Below are positions 18,572 to 29,101 of a DNA stretch of 64,000 nucleotides, in pieces (positions within the stretch are counted from its first letter, which is position 1; each line of letters begins with the position of its first letter). A program made the translations under genes and the position numbers. Below the pieces are notes generated by a model. The model was given only the letters and a program-made list of their open reading frames with translations. It did not search any database and was not told where the DNA came from. This DNA is from Ustilago trichophora (taxonomy: Eukaryota; Basidiomycota; Ustilaginomycetes; Ustilaginales; Ustilaginaceae): NCBI GenBank assembly GCA_900323505.1, contig OOIN01000010.1:496001-560000 (forward strand). The letters are read 5' to 3'.

Positions 18572-20950
18572 ATGAGGCCATCTCAGCCGGAAGCAGGCCC
18601 AAGCAGCGCTCCCAACCTTAACTTGCGCCCAGCCAATGTACTCACCATCTTTCTGGCACGCTTTCATGTGCGACATGGAAATCAGATCGAATATCAGTAT
18701 CCACCACCACCCAAAGCCAAGGGAGAACTTATCGACGTTGATCAAGACTCGGAATCCAGTGAAGGGCTCGACCTCGCGGGGGTGGAATGGAAAGTTTTGC
18801 CCAGCGGTGGACATCTCATTGAGAAGGATGTAATCTATTTCCAAACCTCTTCCTTATCCTCGTCCTCGAAGAACAACACTACGGGGGTTGCATGCTTTCG
18901 TAATCTCAAGCTGGAATCCACGGATTCAGATGCGGCCGGGCAGAGAGGAGCACGGATGCTCAGCGTTGGGCTGGTACTCCAGTGCGAGGGGGATGCAGAT
19001 CAGCCAGCGTCTGCCTTGGCACAGCAGCTGGCAATCGTACCGCATCTGGGTAACCTCGAACGACTTGCTGACGAGGTTGCGCACGATCCTGAAGACACGT
19101 ATCCTCTCAAGGCCTACTACGACGCACATAAAGCCCGCATCAACAGCAACAGCTCCGAATTGGACGGCAAACGAATGAAGCAGTTGCGAATGCGACGCAG
19201 ACGAGACCCGCGCAACCTCCCCCACGATCCCATCTCCCACATGCCCGCCCTCTGTGGCTCACTCGGCGCTCTCCTCCCACACCTCCTCAAGAAACTGATG
19301 CTTCCGCATCACCGATTGCTCATCTTCTCCCCCTCTCCACCGCTCGTCCATGCCGCTTGGCTCGGATTCAACCTCGCCGATCTCATCGCCTTGGCAATCG
19401 CCCGCTCCGGCAAGCGTCACGAAAATCTTCAATCCTTTGCCCGCCGCGGCATCGTAACCGTGAAAGGTCAGATTGGCGTTCACGACATCCCCACACTCGA
19501 AGATGAAGAAAAGCAACGCAATTCAGACACACCATCGCACCGGGCAAAAAGTTGGATCGCATGGTCTACGGATAAGATTTTGCTTGAAAAACCACATCTA
19601 TTCGATAGCGTGCTTGACCTTACCCCTCTCATCGGCAGAGAATCGAGCGGCGGAATATTGGACGAAGCAGCTTTGGAAAGCGCTTCGTCCATGGCGCGGT
19701 TAATGACCGTTGTAAGGCCAGCAGAAGCAAAACCGCACTTGAAAGTGGAACGCCATACAACGCGCGAATTTGCCACTTTCAACGAGCTCGATGCGCAAGC
19801 TCAACGTCATGCCGAACGGGCGGAACGATTTGGTGGAGCCTGTGTCAGTCGTCGAAAGTCTCGTTCCAAGTTTGGAAAGAGTGGCAGTCGTAACCACGAT
19901 ACACCTCTTCAAGAACAGACGCAGACGCAAGAAGCGGTGGAGCAGTGGCGTGGAGGATGTTCAAGATCACCCCGTAGGAGTGCGGGCACTTTGAGTGCAG
20001 TGCTTGCCTTTTTGAGGTATTGGTTGGCCGGGTGGTGGTTTTTGCCGAGTCATTGGAGGTATGGTTTACCAGCAGCTTATGTGTTGCCGTTGGGTATTAG
20101 GGGGGATGGAGGGGTGAGGGCTAGTATATTGCTTATGCCGGAGGATGAGAGTGATGAGGAGGAGGAGGATGTGGATGAGGAGGATCGAGAGATTGCGGCT
20201 GAAGATGAGGAGGAGGAAGAACGAAGGTCCGCTCTTGCTGCTGAACCCGATGTGCTTCTCGCGACTTTGAAACCGGGTGATGACGCTCATCTCCCGCACA
20301 TGCATCCGGACCAACAGACGAGCACCAACAGCTCCTCTGATACCGAAGGTCTCCCCTATCCGCAAACCACACACCATCATCACCATCTCATCCCCCCCGA
20401 TCCACTCCTTGCCGCCGTAGGCGCCTCCCCCGTCTTCCGTAACGGCGAATCCGACCGTCACTCGCATTCTGCCTCTCTCCACCGTCGCCGCTCCACCGAC
20501 CGGAGCCTCTACGCCCGCTCCTCCGTCTCTGTCAGCGATATGGACGAAACCCTGTTTGATGAAGGTGAACTTCGATTCCGCTCCATCCTCTCCGACTCGC
20601 TGTGGATGGTGTGGTCCCACTGGACTACTGCCCTCGTCTCCGGTCTTCTAGATATCCTCGAGGACAGATTGGCACAAATCGAAGCGGATGACGAGGAAGA
20701 AGTGACGGAGGAAGGCGACGTTTCGCAGCTTCTGGTGGCGAAAGTGACTGAAGGATTGGAGGTCAAATTGGGCCAAGCAGATATGGCTTCGTTGGGACTG
20801 AGCGCGGGGAGTAGGTTGGATGTGGATCTGGTGGAAACGTTGGGTTCGCAATTTTTGGGATTGTTGACCAGTTCAATTTGCATGAGTGGCGGAGAGGAGT
20901 CGAGGGTGGTAGTCAGGCGCGGATGGGGGATGTTCCGTTGGTTGCTGTGA
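18572..20950 (+). CDS. DENND11/LCHN-like protein (yeast Anr2-related)
   Basis: A 792-residue intronless protein. The N-terminal VLTIFLARFHVRHGNQIEYQ and the following GVEWKVLPSGGHLIEKDVIYF are the opening strands of the LCHN/DENND11 family, a divergent DENN-domain group. Further family-like blocks are RMLSVGLVLQ, SHMPALCGSLGALLPHLLKK, RLLIFSPSPPLVHAAWLGFNLADLI, ILLEKPHLFDSVLDLT and the C-terminal FRSILSDSLWMVWSHWTTALVSG. Long Ser- and acid-rich insertions (for example 525-555, rich in Asp and Glu) separate them. DENN proteins are usually exchange factors or regulators of Rab GTPases; the substrate here is unknown. Its stop codon lies only 28 bp from that of the convergent gene at 20979. Confidence 0.75.
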   Translation: MRPSQPEAGPSSAPNLNLRPANVLTIFLARFHVRHGNQIEYQYPPPPKAKGELIDVDQDSESSEGLDLAGVEWKVLPSGGHLIEKDVIYFQTSSLSSSSKNNTTGVACFRNLKLESTDSDAAGQRGARMLSVGLVLQCEGDADQPASALAQQLAIVPHLGNLERLADEVAHDPEDTYPLKAYYDAHKARINSNSSELDGKRMKQLRMRRRRDPRNLPHDPISHMPALCGSLGALLPHLLKKLMLPHHRLLIFSPSPPLVHAAWLGFNLADLIALAIARSGKRHENLQSFARRGIVTVKGQIGVHDIPTLEDEEKQRNSDTPSHRAKSWIAWSTDKILLEKPHLFDSVLDLTPLIGRESSGGILDEAALESASSMARLMTVVRPAEAKPHLKVERHTTREFATFNELDAQAQRHAERAERFGGACVSRRKSRSKFGKSGSRNHDTPLQEQTQTQEAVEQWRGGCSRSPRRSAGTLSAVLAFLRYWLAGWWFLPSHWRYGLPAAYVLPLGIRGDGGVRASILLMPEDESDEEEEDVDEEDREIAAEDEEEEERRSALAAEPDVLLATLKPGDDAHLPHMHPDQQTSTNSSSDTEGLPYPQTTHHHHHLIPPDPLLAAVGASPVFRNGESDRHSHSASLHRRRSTDRSLYARSSVSVSDMDETLFDEGELRFRSILSDSLWMVWSHWTTALVSGLLDILEDRLAQIEADDEEEVTEEGDVSQLLVAKVTEGLEVKLGQADMASLGLSAGSRLDVDLVETLGSQFLGLLTSSICMSGGEESRVVVRRGWGMFRWLL

Positions 20951-20978
20951 TGTGATAGTAATATTATAGGAAAGTTAC

Positions 20979-21968
20979 TCAATCTTGCTCCATGTCAGTT
21001 TGTGCTGATGTTTCGTGAGATGGTGGTTGTGCATTTGCATCTCCACCGTGTGGCTTTCGTTCGACACTCTCTGCTCCTGCCTCGTCTTCTTCTCCTACCT
21101 CATCGTCCTCATCATCTTCCTCATCCTCTGCTTCGTCATCCTTACCATCTGGCTTCATCATCTCCCCCACCGTCTCACCGATTCTCCGCAACACATCTCT
21201 TCCCAAACTTCCATCTCTACTCAACAGTCCCTGCGTTCCTCCTTGCACCACATGCTTATCTGTGACAATATGTCTCACGAGCAAGTCATAAAGGGTAGCA
21301 TCGCCTTCCTCAACCGCGCCTGGATAGTCGACATTCTCGCTCTCGAGTAGCTTCAATAATTTGCTCTGTTGTCCTCTCGCATCATCCAAGCGTAAGGAGT
21401 CGTGTTCTTTCTCGACTTGATATCGAAGTGGTCCACTGGAGAGGTAGTTGAGGAACGAGGTTTTGTTGCCAATGTCCAGGGTGATTTTTGGATCCGAAGC
21501 TGAGGTCGAATCTGTTGCTGGTGCTGTTGCTAGTGTTGGTGTTGGTTCTAATGTGGATGCCGTGGTGATGGAATTTGTTGACTGTGTTGAACTGACGCCT
21601 GATACACTCCCTACAGACGACTGCTGGGCAGTAGATAAGGCTCCTTGTGCATCAGAATTGGCAGGCGCAGCTTTGGACACCGTTGCCACGATAGCTGCTT
21701 GGCTTTTTGGCGCCGGGCTTGCGTTGAAAGCATCAAACATCTGTCGCCGCAACTGGTCGATGTAACCACATTTTTGAAGCTCCTGAAACACTTGCTGTGG
21801 TGTCAGGCCAGTAATGGGTTCTGAAATTGCTTTTTGAGGATCTTGGGTTGCATTTACGGTTGCCGTTGTTGTGTCTGTGCTCGCTAAAGAAGGTGGAAGG
21901 GTCTCTGACCTAGCAGGCGCGATAGAGGCCGCTGTTGAAGCTTGTTCTGGTTGCAGCGCGGTACTCAT
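20979..21968 (-). CDS. Probable COMPASS subunit Shg1 (BOD1/SHG1 domain)
   Basis: A 329-residue intronless protein starting MSTALQPEQAS. The frame continues upstream without features typical of coding DNA. Near residues 55-85, TPQQVFQELQKCGYIDQLRRQMFDAF matches the BOD1/SHG1 domain, in which a short helix with a Lys/Gly-x-D-x-L-R motif is the hallmark. A Ser/Thr/Ala-rich linker follows, then a second ordered block (SFLNYLSSGPLRYQVEKEHD, LYDLLVRHIVTDK) and a strongly acidic C-terminus (DDEAEDEEDDEDDEVGEEDE). In yeast, Shg1 is a small subunit of the Set1/COMPASS histone H3K4 methyltransferase. The domain hit is short and was judged by eye, so the assignment is moderate. The gene is convergent with the LCHN-like gene. 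Confidence 0.55.
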   Translation of the reverse strand: MSTALQPEQASTAASIAPARSETLPPSLASTDTTTATVNATQDPQKAISEPITGLTPQQVFQELQKCGYIDQLRRQMFDAFNASPAPKSQAAIVATVSKAAPANSDAQGALSTAQQSSVGSVSGVSSTQSTNSITTASTLEPTPTLATAPATDSTSASDPKITLDIGNKTSFLNYLSSGPLRYQVEKEHDSLRLDDARGQQSKLLKLLESENVDYPGAVEEGDATLYDLLVRHIVTDKHVVQGGTQGLLSRDGSLGRDVLRRIGETVGEMMKPDGKDDEAEDEEDDEDDEVGEEDEAGAESVERKPHGGDANAQPPSHETSAQTDMEQD

Positions 21969-23216
21969 CTTGGGTGAGTGAGAGAGAGAGAGAGAAAAAG
22001 TGTGTGTGTATCTCTCTGGAAGGGGACGCGGGGACGCCGTGCTTGTTTCTGAAGAATGGGAGGAGAAAGGGAAGAGGATAGACAACTTGAAGGACCCTGG
22101 ACAACCGCTGTTGGCCCGGCTTCCGAGAATTTGTTCAGTCGCGAAAAGCGCGTTTGCTTGGCTTCTCGAACAGCCACACGCTGACCGTCGAGACAAGAGC
22201 ACACATAGGGAAGCAGGATATCGTTCGAACATGGCATGCAATTCAAGACACACGAACCTGCCGGATGAAGCATGTCGCTGCTTCCCAGAGGAGCAGAGCA
22301 CGCTGCGACAGCATCTCGTTCATATCCTTGGATCTCAATCTCACAGACAATCATTAGGTCGTTGCAGACAGAATACACTCAGCCCAAGCAAATGTGTATC
22401 TTCAGAAGCAATTTTCTTCATTCAGTGATCCTATTGATGAGCAGTCGAAGGAAGCAGAAGATGAATGTCAGCAACAGCTTCTTGGCGACGAATGGAGCAG
22501 TCATCTGCTCGCTTCCACCTCAACCCAGCAACATATCCGCACAGCCCGACATCTAGTGAAACAACCCTTGCTCGCAGCGCAGAGCAATGCAACGGCAGGG
22601 ACCACTGAAATCAGTATCCGATGTAGATATCAACAAATGTCTGACCCTTATTTATACACTGGCCATTCAATCAAGAATGAAGAGCGTCTTGCCCACGCCG
22701 CTCAAATTTGTACACTAGAGCTAAACGTAGGAAGAGAAGGGATGCAGGGGTGTTTATGTCCGCCCATCGGGGTAAGTATCATCCTTTTGGGTGGTCCTGT
22801 GCTGCCTTGCTCCCCAGGTTGGAGGAGTTGAGATTGCGAGAGAATGCGAGAGTGCGGGTGTGCGGATGTGCGGTAATGGGGAGTGTGGGTGTGTTGTTGA
22901 TGTGTCGAAGGTGACACTTACTGCTTGTATGGGTAGCCAATAAGCCAACTTGAGAGGTTACTGGCTAGTTACACCGAGGAGGTATGGTGGTAAGGAAGAA
23001 GGATGTGGTTGAGAGTTGGATGAGCCAAGTCGCATGGTGCCAATTTTTTTCTTTCTTTTCTTTCTTTTGCAGCAAATACAGTACACGCGCGAGAGAGGGA
23101 CGATTTTCGGATCGCGGAAGTGGACCCCTCGAGGAAAGCAACATTGCTTTTCTGTCCGAGCTTGCATTCTTCTTTCTCCACCGCTATTCGCAATCACCCC
23201 GCACAGCATACACAAC
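21969..23216. promoter_or_regulatory. Divergent spacer, Shg1-like (-) / FMC1 (+)
   Basis: About 1.25 kb with a CT/GA-rich stretch next to the Shg1-like start and a TACAGTAC element at 23077-23084. An open frame at 22394-22831 (+) has no recognisable content and I do not call it. Confidence 0.5.
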
Positions 23217-23961
23217 ATGTTCGCAACAGCAACAAGATCTTCCGCTGTCAAGGCACTGTACCAGGACGTCCTGACGGCAGCACAGCGCTCGGTATGTACA
23301 TGCGCGACAATCTCAACAGCTTCAAAATGTGACCATTGACTGAAGAACTTCCACATTCTAATCTCGGTGTGATACAATACAGGCAAAGACAGGCCCGCTC
23401 GTCACCTATCTGAAAAAGGCATACTCTGACGCTGAGAGCGGAACTCTCTCATCCTCCTCGAAGCCAGCTGGCGACTATACACCCTTTATCGCCCCCGCCA
23501 AGACCCCAGAAGAGTTACGTCAACAGAACCTCGAAAATTTGCACGTTTTCCTCCAGAACAAGGCTTTGCATGCCGTAAGTCGCGCCCTCTCTCCGCTCGT
23601 TACCTTGTCCCTGTCTCATTTCTGTACTGACCTCTCCACTCTCTACTATCTCTGGTCTGGACTCTGTCAACAGGAATTGCTGCAACGATACAACCCAACC
23701 ACAGGCATGACAGAAGAAGAGCGGGTCCGACTCACCGCCCGTCGCGTTGGTCTTGACGTACCCCTCACCCACGACCCCACCTCCGCTTCCGCCCCCACTT
23801 CTGAATCGGACGCATCCAGCAACAACTACCGAGAATCGGCACAAATCGCACAAGATCAGTACAAACAGGACAAGGACAACCGCGAAGACCAGTTGTATTC
23901 GGGCAAAGGAGACGGCCTCAATGTCGGTGGTCCCCTCCGACCGCCTCTTTCCAAGGAGTAA
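23217..23961 (+). CDS. FMC1: ATP synthase assembly factor Fmc1 (LYR-type mitochondrial protein)
   Basis: Exons are 23217-23291, 23383-23574 and 23674-23961, both introns in phase 0; the product has 184 residues. The short N-terminus MFATATRSSAVKALYQDVLTAA contains the family's helix with an LYxxVL-type LYR variant. The diagnostic block is in exon 3: HAELLQRYNPTTGMTEEERVRLTARRVGLDVP, closely matching Fmc1 (ELxxRYNP..x..EExxRxTAxxVGLxxP). The C-terminal 70 residues are a hydrophilic extension beyond the usual family length. In yeast Fmc1 works with Atp12 in the matrix to assemble the F1 part of ATP synthase. The gene converges on the serine racemase-like gene with 54 bp between stop codons. Positions were fixed by splice consensus and frame. 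Confidence 0.85.
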
Positions 23962-24015
23962 AAAATATGTACAGTATATAAGGAAGATAAAGTCATACAG
24001 AAAATCGGGAAGAAT

Positions 24016-25320
24016 TTACAGTCCATACTCTTCGAATTTGGCCACGACTTTACTGACCTCGACGTTGCCGCCGCTCCAGATGACGCCAATTCGAATTTCT
24101 GGGCTGGCGTCTCCTGCCTCGGTTTTCTGTTGGGCAATGTGATGGACCCAGTCCTTGAGGCCCCAGAGCAATTTGTTGTCAGAGTTGTTGGAGGTAGAAG
24201 TTTGTTGCGCTGCCTCGTTGAAACCCTGCAAAACGGTAGCGAGACCGACGGCGGCACTGGGTTCGACGAATTGCTTTTGTCGAGTCCAGTGAAGTTGGAG
24301 AGCTTTGAGTACGTTTTCCTCTCGTGCGGTGACGATGGTATCTACATGGTGTTGGATGTGTTCGAGTGTCAGGGGAGAGAGGGAGGTGAGGAGGCCGTCG
24401 CAGATGGTTTTGGGCGGTTGAGGAGGTAGTTGGACCGATCCGGATTGAAGGGAATGGAAAGCGTCATTGACGAGATCTGGTTCTGCACCAATGACGACGA
24501 TTCGAGCATCGGCTCCTTTGACTGCGGTCGAGACGCCGGATAGCATTCCACCTCCACCGACAGGGGCAATAACGATGTCGAGTACTGGTGCTGATGTGGA
24601 TCGCTTTTGCCAGGCTGCTTCAGCTTTGGGTCCGGAGGGAGGAACGTTTTTGGATCCATGCAAGGGTCTGCTCGAAGCAGCAGGGATTGCCTCTGCTGCG
24701 TGCGAGCATGCCGCCCTGACTTCGAGCTGCGGCGCCTGATCTAGAAGCTCTAGCGCCATGGTACCCTGTCCAGCAATAACCAATGGCTCGTCGTAAGGAT
24801 GCACGAATCGCACCGTATATCCTTCCTTTTCGTAGCCCTCCATAACCGCTTTCGCCGTGGATTCACGAGCCTCGAGCGTAGGCTTGCAGAAAGTAATCTT
24901 TGCCCCGTACCCAGCAACCGCTTCCTTCTTTGGCTTTGGCGCATTCTCGGGCATCACTACCGCCGCGATACAGCCGGCAGACTTGGCAGCACACGCAAGT
25001 GCCGCCGCATGATTGCCGCTAGAATGGGTCACAACCACGAGCTTTTCGGGTTTAAAAGCGGCACCGTGTTCGGCCTGTGCGGAAGCGAGGTGGACGAGAA
25101 CCGAATTGGTGGCACCTCGGTATTTGAATGCTCCCACTCGTTGAAGGTGTTCCGCCTTGAAGGCTAGGCGTACTCGCGGGTTGGATTGCGAAGAGGAGGA
25201 GGTGCCGAAGAGCGCTTCGGTTGCAAGCGTGTCAATAGCCTGATTGGTGAGAAGAGGGGTATAGTGGGTAAAAGGCGACACGCGTGCATGTGCTTGCTGA
25301 ACGTCGTTGAACGAGACCAT
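24016..25320 (-). CDS. Serine racemase / threonine dehydratase-like PLP enzyme (Sry1-like)
   Basis: A 434-residue fold-type II PLP enzyme. FKAEHLQRVGAFKYRGA carries the PLP lysine K66. THSSGNHAAALA is the substrate-binding Ser-Ser-Gly-Asn-His loop, and PVGGGGMLSG is the glycine-rich phosphate-binding loop. CDGLLTSLSP and the C-terminal VIWSGGNVEV complete the serine racemase/threonine deaminase pattern. Expected reactions are racemisation and/or dehydration of L-serine, L-threonine or 3-hydroxyaspartate. Yeast Sry1 has 326 residues. The extra length here includes a roughly 45-residue Ala/Ser/Pro-rich insert at about 197-245, just before the Gly loop, and a short insert near 385. Substrate preference cannot be told from sequence. 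The gene is divergent from TOM70. Confidence 0.82.
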   Translation of the reverse strand: MVSFNDVQQAHARVSPFTHYTPLLTNQAIDTLATEALFGTSSSSQSNPRVRLAFKAEHLQRVGAFKYRGATNSVLVHLASAQAEHGAAFKPEKLVVVTHSSGNHAAALACAAKSAGCIAAVVMPENAPKPKKEAVAGYGAKITFCKPTLEARESTAKAVMEGYEKEGYTVRFVHPYDEPLVIAGQGTMALELLDQAPQLEVRAACSHAAEAIPAASSRPLHGSKNVPPSGPKAEAAWQKRSTSAPVLDIVIAPVGGGGMLSGVSTAVKGADARIVVIGAEPDLVNDAFHSLQSGSVQLPPQPPKTICDGLLTSLSPLTLEHIQHHVDTIVTAREENVLKALQLHWTRQKQFVEPSAAVGLATVLQGFNEAAQQTSTSNNSDNKLLWGLKDWVHHIAQQKTEAGDASPEIRIGVIWSGGNVEVSKVVAKFEEYGL

Positions 25321-26010
25321 CTTAGCAAAGTGAGTGATGCAAGCTTCGTCGTGGTGATGTGATGGACCGAGTGGAAGGCAGGGTCTTGCAGGATTCTTAA
25401 TCGCTCCGTTTCTGTTGGTTCGAGGTTAGTTGTTGATATGCTGTTCTGTTTTTCCGCCGGAGTTTTGATTGGCGCCTTTGCCGGCGTCCAAGCCGGAGTC
25501 GTTGAAGCAAAAAGCTGAAATTGGATTCTTCTTTCCGCACGATAGAAATTCAACAAGAAAATTGCTCCACATCTGTTTAATTTTTATTTTTAGGCTAGAA
25601 AAAGAAAAGAAAAGATTCCTTTCACTTCCTTTTACGAGAAATTTGTGTGTGTGAATCGGCTGTTCCCATTGTGATTGCCGCTTGATCGCGATCCAGAGAA
25701 TAAGAAAGAGAGAGACAGGGAGAGAGAGAGAAAGCTGTGACAGCTTTTGCCTCTCTCAAGGGATCGTGCGTCGATTTCTTCGCGCAGCTCAGAGTGTGAG
25801 ACTGGGAAAAAGCTATGTCACTGGTGCATAAGGGTAACAGCTTATTGGAGGCTATCACTTCCGTCTCTGGCCGGCAAAGGCTTGTGTGTGCATTCTCTCC
25901 ACTACTACACTGTCTTCTTCTTCTTCTTCTTCTTCTCCTCCTTCCTCTGTATCCTCTTTTTCAAAAGCGCTTCAATCTCGCGTTCCCCTACTTGAAGCTA
26001 CTCTGGAATC
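25321..26010. promoter_or_regulatory. Divergent spacer, serine racemase-like (-) / TOM70 (+)
   Basis: 690 bp with GA-rich DNA at 25700-25735 and a CTT-rich pyrimidine tract at about 25915-25960, directly upstream of the TOM70 ATG. No further gene seen. Confidence 0.55.
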
Positions 26011-27984
26011 ATGGCGCCAATCCCCAACGCCCAGCAGGCTTCTCAACAGGCCGCCCGTGCCGCAGACCGTGCCCAGGTCACCGCCAACAACACGGCCAAC
26101 AAGCTCTCAAAATGGGTCGAGGAGAACCGAACCCTCGTCATCGCCCTGGCTACCGGAACTCTCGCTCTCGGTGGATACTACCTCTACTCTCGATCTTCGT
26201 CCAAGGCGAAAGCCAAAGGTACCGTCAGCGACAGTGATGATGAGGAGAAGGCAGGTTCGTCCAGCGGTGCTGCGTCCGGCTCTGCCAACAAGAAGAAGAA
26301 GAAGAAGGGAACCAAGAAGAAGTCGACTGCTGCTTCTGGATCGACCGCTGGCTCTTCGTCCACTGATGCACCGGCACAGCGCTCCGATGGTTTGCCTTCC
26401 GATCCATCAGGCCCCTTACTGGACGAGGCGACCGATGACCAGCTCGCCGAGCTGCCCGAAGCAGAGATCCTCAAGCTTCCCAAGGACAAGCGCGAGAGCC
26501 TCTCGCAGCATCTCAAGACGCTCGGTAACAAGGCCTACTCCAATCGTCAGTTTGAAAAGGCCATTGGCCACTACACAAAGGCCATCGCTGCCCACCCCAT
26601 GGCCGTCTTCTACTCGAACCGTGCCGCATGCTACGCCAACCTGAGCCAGCCTGAGCAGGTGGTGGCTGATTGCGACGAGGCGCTCAAGATGGACCGTGTA
26701 TACGTCAAGGCTCTCAACCGACGTGCTGTTGCCAAAGAGCAGCTCGGTAACCCTACCGAAGGCCAAGAAGGTATCGGTGAGGACAGAGCCCAGCTTCTCT
26801 TTGACTCGCTCGCCGACTTTACCGCCGTTGCCATCCTCGGACAGTTCAAGGACCAGACGGCCACCGAGAGCGTCGAGCGTGTCCTCCGCAAGCTCGCCAC
26901 AGGTAAAGCACAGGACATTCTCAAGAGCCGTGAACCCAAGCTCCCCTCCCCCACTTTTGTCACAGCCTACCTCGAAGCCTTCCGATCCAAGCCCAAGCCC
27001 ACCCTCCCCGAGAATCCAAGCCAGGGTGACGAGACGCTTCTCAAGGCCTACGGTGCTCTCGAGGCCAAGTCGTATCCTCACGCATTCACACTCTTCAACG
27101 AGGCCATCGAACAGGGTCTTAGCAACGAGGATCTCGAGGCCAACGCACACAACATGCGCGGAACCTTTAAGTTTGTCATTGGTAACGCAAAGGAGGCTCT
27201 TGCAGACTTGGAACGTTCCACTTCACTTCGACCCAACTACGTCCAGTCGTGGGTCAAGAAGGCCTCGGTCCACATGGAGCTCTCGGACAAGGAAGCTGCC
27301 TTCCAAGACTTTGACAAGGCCATTGAAGCCGATGCACAGGACCCGGACATCTACTACCACCGTGGCCAAGTCAACTTTATCCTCGGCGAGTTCGACTCTG
27401 CCATCAAGGACTACGAGAAATCCACTTCGCTCGACGACACTTTTATCTTCTCGCAAGTTCAATATGCCGTAGCCCACTACAAGAACGGAAACATTGGACA
27501 TTCCACTGCAGCATTCCGCAAACTCCTCCGCAACTTTGACACCTCCTCGGAAGCCTACAACTACTACGGCGAGCTGCTGCTCGATCAACAGAAATTCGAG
27601 GAGGCCATGGAGAAGTTTGACAAGGCCATCGAGATTGAATCGTCCAAAACTGGAAGCACCAACGTCCTCCCCATGATCAACAAGGCTCTTGCGCTCTTCC
27701 AGTGGAAACAGGACATTGGCGCCGCTGAAGAGCTCTGCAGACAGGCACTCGACAAGGACGAAGATTGCGACGTTGCAGTCGCCACTCTGGCCCAACTCAG
27801 CTTGCAACAGGGTAAAATTCAGGATGCCATCGAGTACTTTGAGAGAAGTGCCAAGATTGCCAGGACCGAACCGGAATTGATCAACGCACTGACTTATGAG
27901 AATGCAAGCAGGGCTCAGTTGAAATTTATCAAAGAGTACCCGGAACAGGGAGCTGCACTTGGTCAGATGGCTGGAATGATGTAG
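26011..27984 (+). CDS. TOM70: Mitochondrial import receptor Tom70
   Basis: A 657-residue intronless outer-membrane receptor. Residues about 44-61 (TLVIALATGTLALGGYYLY) are the N-terminal membrane anchor, followed by a Lys/Ser-rich cytosolic linker with a run of Lys (KKKKKKGTKKK). The clamp-type TPR domain begins near 165 with LKTLGNKAYSNRQFEKAIGHYTKAI and FYSNRAACYANL, KALNRRAVAKEQLG. The clamp binds the EEVD ends of Hsp70/Hsp90. Further TPRs run to the C-terminus (AHNMRGTFKFVIGNAKEALADL, YYHRGQVNFILGEFDSAIKDY, YNYYGELLLDQQKFEEAMEKF). The order and the spacer SKPKPTLPENPSQGDETLLKAY are specific to Tom70. It docks carrier-type preproteins, such as the acylcarnitine carrier encoded at 16.8 kb. 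Confidence 0.93.
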   Translation: MAPIPNAQQASQQAARAADRAQVTANNTANKLSKWVEENRTLVIALATGTLALGGYYLYSRSSSKAKAKGTVSDSDDEEKAGSSSGAASGSANKKKKKKGTKKKSTAASGSTAGSSSTDAPAQRSDGLPSDPSGPLLDEATDDQLAELPEAEILKLPKDKRESLSQHLKTLGNKAYSNRQFEKAIGHYTKAIAAHPMAVFYSNRAACYANLSQPEQVVADCDEALKMDRVYVKALNRRAVAKEQLGNPTEGQEGIGEDRAQLLFDSLADFTAVAILGQFKDQTATESVERVLRKLATGKAQDILKSREPKLPSPTFVTAYLEAFRSKPKPTLPENPSQGDETLLKAYGALEAKSYPHAFTLFNEAIEQGLSNEDLEANAHNMRGTFKFVIGNAKEALADLERSTSLRPNYVQSWVKKASVHMELSDKEAAFQDFDKAIEADAQDPDIYYHRGQVNFILGEFDSAIKDYEKSTSLDDTFIFSQVQYAVAHYKNGNIGHSTAAFRKLLRNFDTSSEAYNYYGELLLDQQKFEEAMEKFDKAIEIESSKTGSTNVLPMINKALALFQWKQDIGAAEELCRQALDKDEDCDVAVATLAQLSLQQGKIQDAIEYFERSAKIARTEPELINALTYENASRAQLKFIKEYPEQGAALGQMAGMM

Positions 27985-28754
27985 ATGCAAGAAACGAAAA
28001 GGTGGGGGGGAGGGACAGACGATGCCACCACTCGACTCAAAAAGAGGAGATCTTTGTTTGATTATGCGCCGTCAGAGACTACACATTTACTTTGTACCAT
28101 TCTCGTGATTCTCACTTTTTCTTGACAGCAAAACTTCAGAACTTGTCTTTAAGGAGAATGTTGCGTGTATTTCTTTTTGAAAAGATGGATGATGGACCAT
28201 AGCAGAAGATTGGAAAGATAATTAAGTGATAAGATTGTCCACCACCACCACTGCCACTTCTACTACTACTGTCGTCGCCGATCTGCCAGATGAAATGCAT
28301 CGCTCGGCACCGAACTGAATCTTGAGCACCATTTATCAGTGGATTCTTTGACGGTGACGTCCTATTCAGCCACAGACTTAGTCCACGCTTGTGGTGTGTA
28401 AATAGAACCAAGTCGCGGTGGAAAGCAACAATGGCTTGAGAGTGTGTGGCAAGCGCGATGACGTTTGTTTCTGAGTGATTTTGGACCCTTGTTGTGTGTG
28501 GCTGGCAGAATGCGGTAACACGTACGCTCACGATCGGAAAGCAAGCTATCCGACTGTGCAGCTCGGCTTGCGTTTTTGTTTTTGTTTTCGTTCTTATACT
28601 GTCAGAAAGTTTTACAACCCTAACCTCGCCTCACGCGCCTATTTCGGTATCCAACGCCAAACAAAACACATACAAGCCATGCCTTTCTCCATCTCGTACA
28701 AAAAAAATGTCAAAGCTGATCCATCACACAGTCTGTTTGTAGTGGAGAGATTCA

Positions 28755-28777
28755 ATGGATGGATGGATGGATGGATG
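28755..28777 (+). repeat. (ATGG)5 microsatellite
   Basis: Five exact ATGG units followed by a partial unit, in the TOM70 downstream spacer. Confidence 0.85.
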
Positions 28778-29101
28778 TTGGGACAGAAGACAGCTCGGGA
28801 TGATACAGAAGAAATGAGCAAGAAAGGGTCTGTTGGTATACAGTACAGACCAGCATTGTCATGAGCCAAGGAGGGCGTCGAAAAGTGACTCAGCCACGCG
28901 AACCCGTTTTCACTACAATACTGTACTAGTTACTGTATCATCAGCTCTGGGTCGAATCTACTCCCCCACACAGCTAAAACTCACACTGTCCTCATGCCTG
29001 CCTGACTTTTCATGCGCATGCACAAAGACCGCAACCGAAAGCCACACAAGAGATTTCGTAGGAGAAGCCCCCCTCTCTCTCGCTATAGGAGGACGTCATT
29101 C

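Noticed and set aside
22394..22831. 145-codon open frame in the Shg1-like/FMC1 spacer
   Set aside because: No motif and no splice partners; probably chance.
28136..28531. 131-codon minus-strand frame downstream of TOM70
   Set aside because: No family resemblance; contains simple sequence; likely part of the TOM70 downstream region.
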